The position numbers and the translations under genes are program-made. Shown in pieces: positions 16,105-16,221 of a stretch of 16,221 nt of DNA. The stretch spans positions 14,270 to 30,490 of the forward strand of contig DABJ01000033.1 of assembly GCA_002102825.1 (NCBI GenBank), written 5' to 3'. The number at the start of each line of letters is the position of its first letter. Position 1 is the stretch's first letter. The notes below the pieces were generated by a model. It was not told the DNA's origin. It saw nothing but the letters and a program-made list of their open reading frames with translations, and made no database searches. The DNA comes from Candidatus Gastranaerophilales bacterium HUM_12. Its GTDB lineage: Bacteria; Cyanobacteriota; Vampirovibrionia; Gastranaerophilales; Gastranaerophilaceae.

Positions 16105-16185
16105 CAAAAAATAATAAGTGGGTACTTCTTTAAAAGTCCATAGGTCTATAAGTGATAAACGGGAAGCTGGGATAAAACCCCACTT
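16105..16185 (-). ncRNA. Candidate small structured RNA, 3' part, with terminator-like end
   Basis: The minus-strand sequence has a perfect 7-bp closing stem, AAGTGGG (16185-16179) with CCCACTT (16122-16116), followed by the U-rich tail TATTATTTTTT. Inside are two small hairpins, GGG-TTTTAT-CCC and ACTT-TTAAAG-AAGT. There is no open frame. The transcript may begin beyond the window edge, since 16186-16221 is also non-coding. A 6S-like RNA is one possibility, but I cannot confirm the family; a plain upstream terminator is another. Confidence 0.35.
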
Positions 16186-16221
16186 TTCTGTTAATATAAG
16201 TCATACTGAGGTCGCACGAGC

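Noticed and set aside
1..16221. CRISPR array, tRNA, rRNA or insertion sequence
   Set aside because: No regularly spaced direct repeats, cloverleaf sequence, rRNA motif, transposase or terminal inverted repeats were seen.

Overview
The window (16,221 bases) is AT-rich, densely coding chromosomal DNA from a bacterium with an outer membrane. LptC and LptA-like lipopolysaccharide-export proteins sit with housekeeping genes (topA, dprA, aroE, bioB, a thioredoxin, a DnaQ-like exonuclease). Strong AT bias, asparagine/glutamine-rich low-complexity tails and this gene mix would suit a gut-associated non-photosynthetic cyanobacterial relative (Gastranaerophilales/Melainabacteria). That placement is inference; nothing here proves it. 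All reading frames use the standard code.

Layout. Positions 34-2377 (minus) hold a DEDDh exonuclease followed by an organophosphate/phosphate-type MFS transporter. A short divergent promoter region (about 2400-2440) separates them from a thioredoxin (plus, 2472-2795). Positions 2796-2957 form a gap between convergent genes that is visibly richer in G and C than its surroundings and can form hairpins; it is a candidate structured RNA. Positions 2958-6542 (minus) encode a 1,194-residue protein of unrecognised family, made of coiled-coil, N/Q-rich and two homologous Gly/Ala-rich hydrophobic modules. It is the least explained gene here. A divergent intergenic region with a perfect 13-bp palindrome and candidate promoters leads to bioB (plus, 6749-7684) and a glucosaminidase-like protein lacking a signal peptide (plus, 7748-8467).

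Positions 16088 down to 8472 (minus) form one compact gene string: lptC, lptA-like, a TPR protein, dprA, a small DUF805-like membrane protein, topA, and aroE with a long disordered N-terminal extension. Intergenic gaps are 10 bases or less, with one 11-base overlap, so this is probably a single operon. It mixes envelope biogenesis, uptake and topology of DNA, and aromatic amino-acid synthesis. Upstream of lptC, 16105 to the window edge, is a non-coding stretch with a closing stem and a U-rich tail, probably the 3' part of a small RNA whose 5' end may lie outside the window.

For six genes I chose an internal start (aroE 9839, DUF805-like 12658, dprA 13751, lptA-like 15505, bioB 6749) or confirmed the outermost one (lptC 16088) from ribosome-binding sites, signal peptides and neighbour overlap; reasons are in the entries. 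No CRISPR array, tRNA, rRNA, insertion sequence or prophage structural gene was seen. No gene-free stretch exceeds 300 bases.
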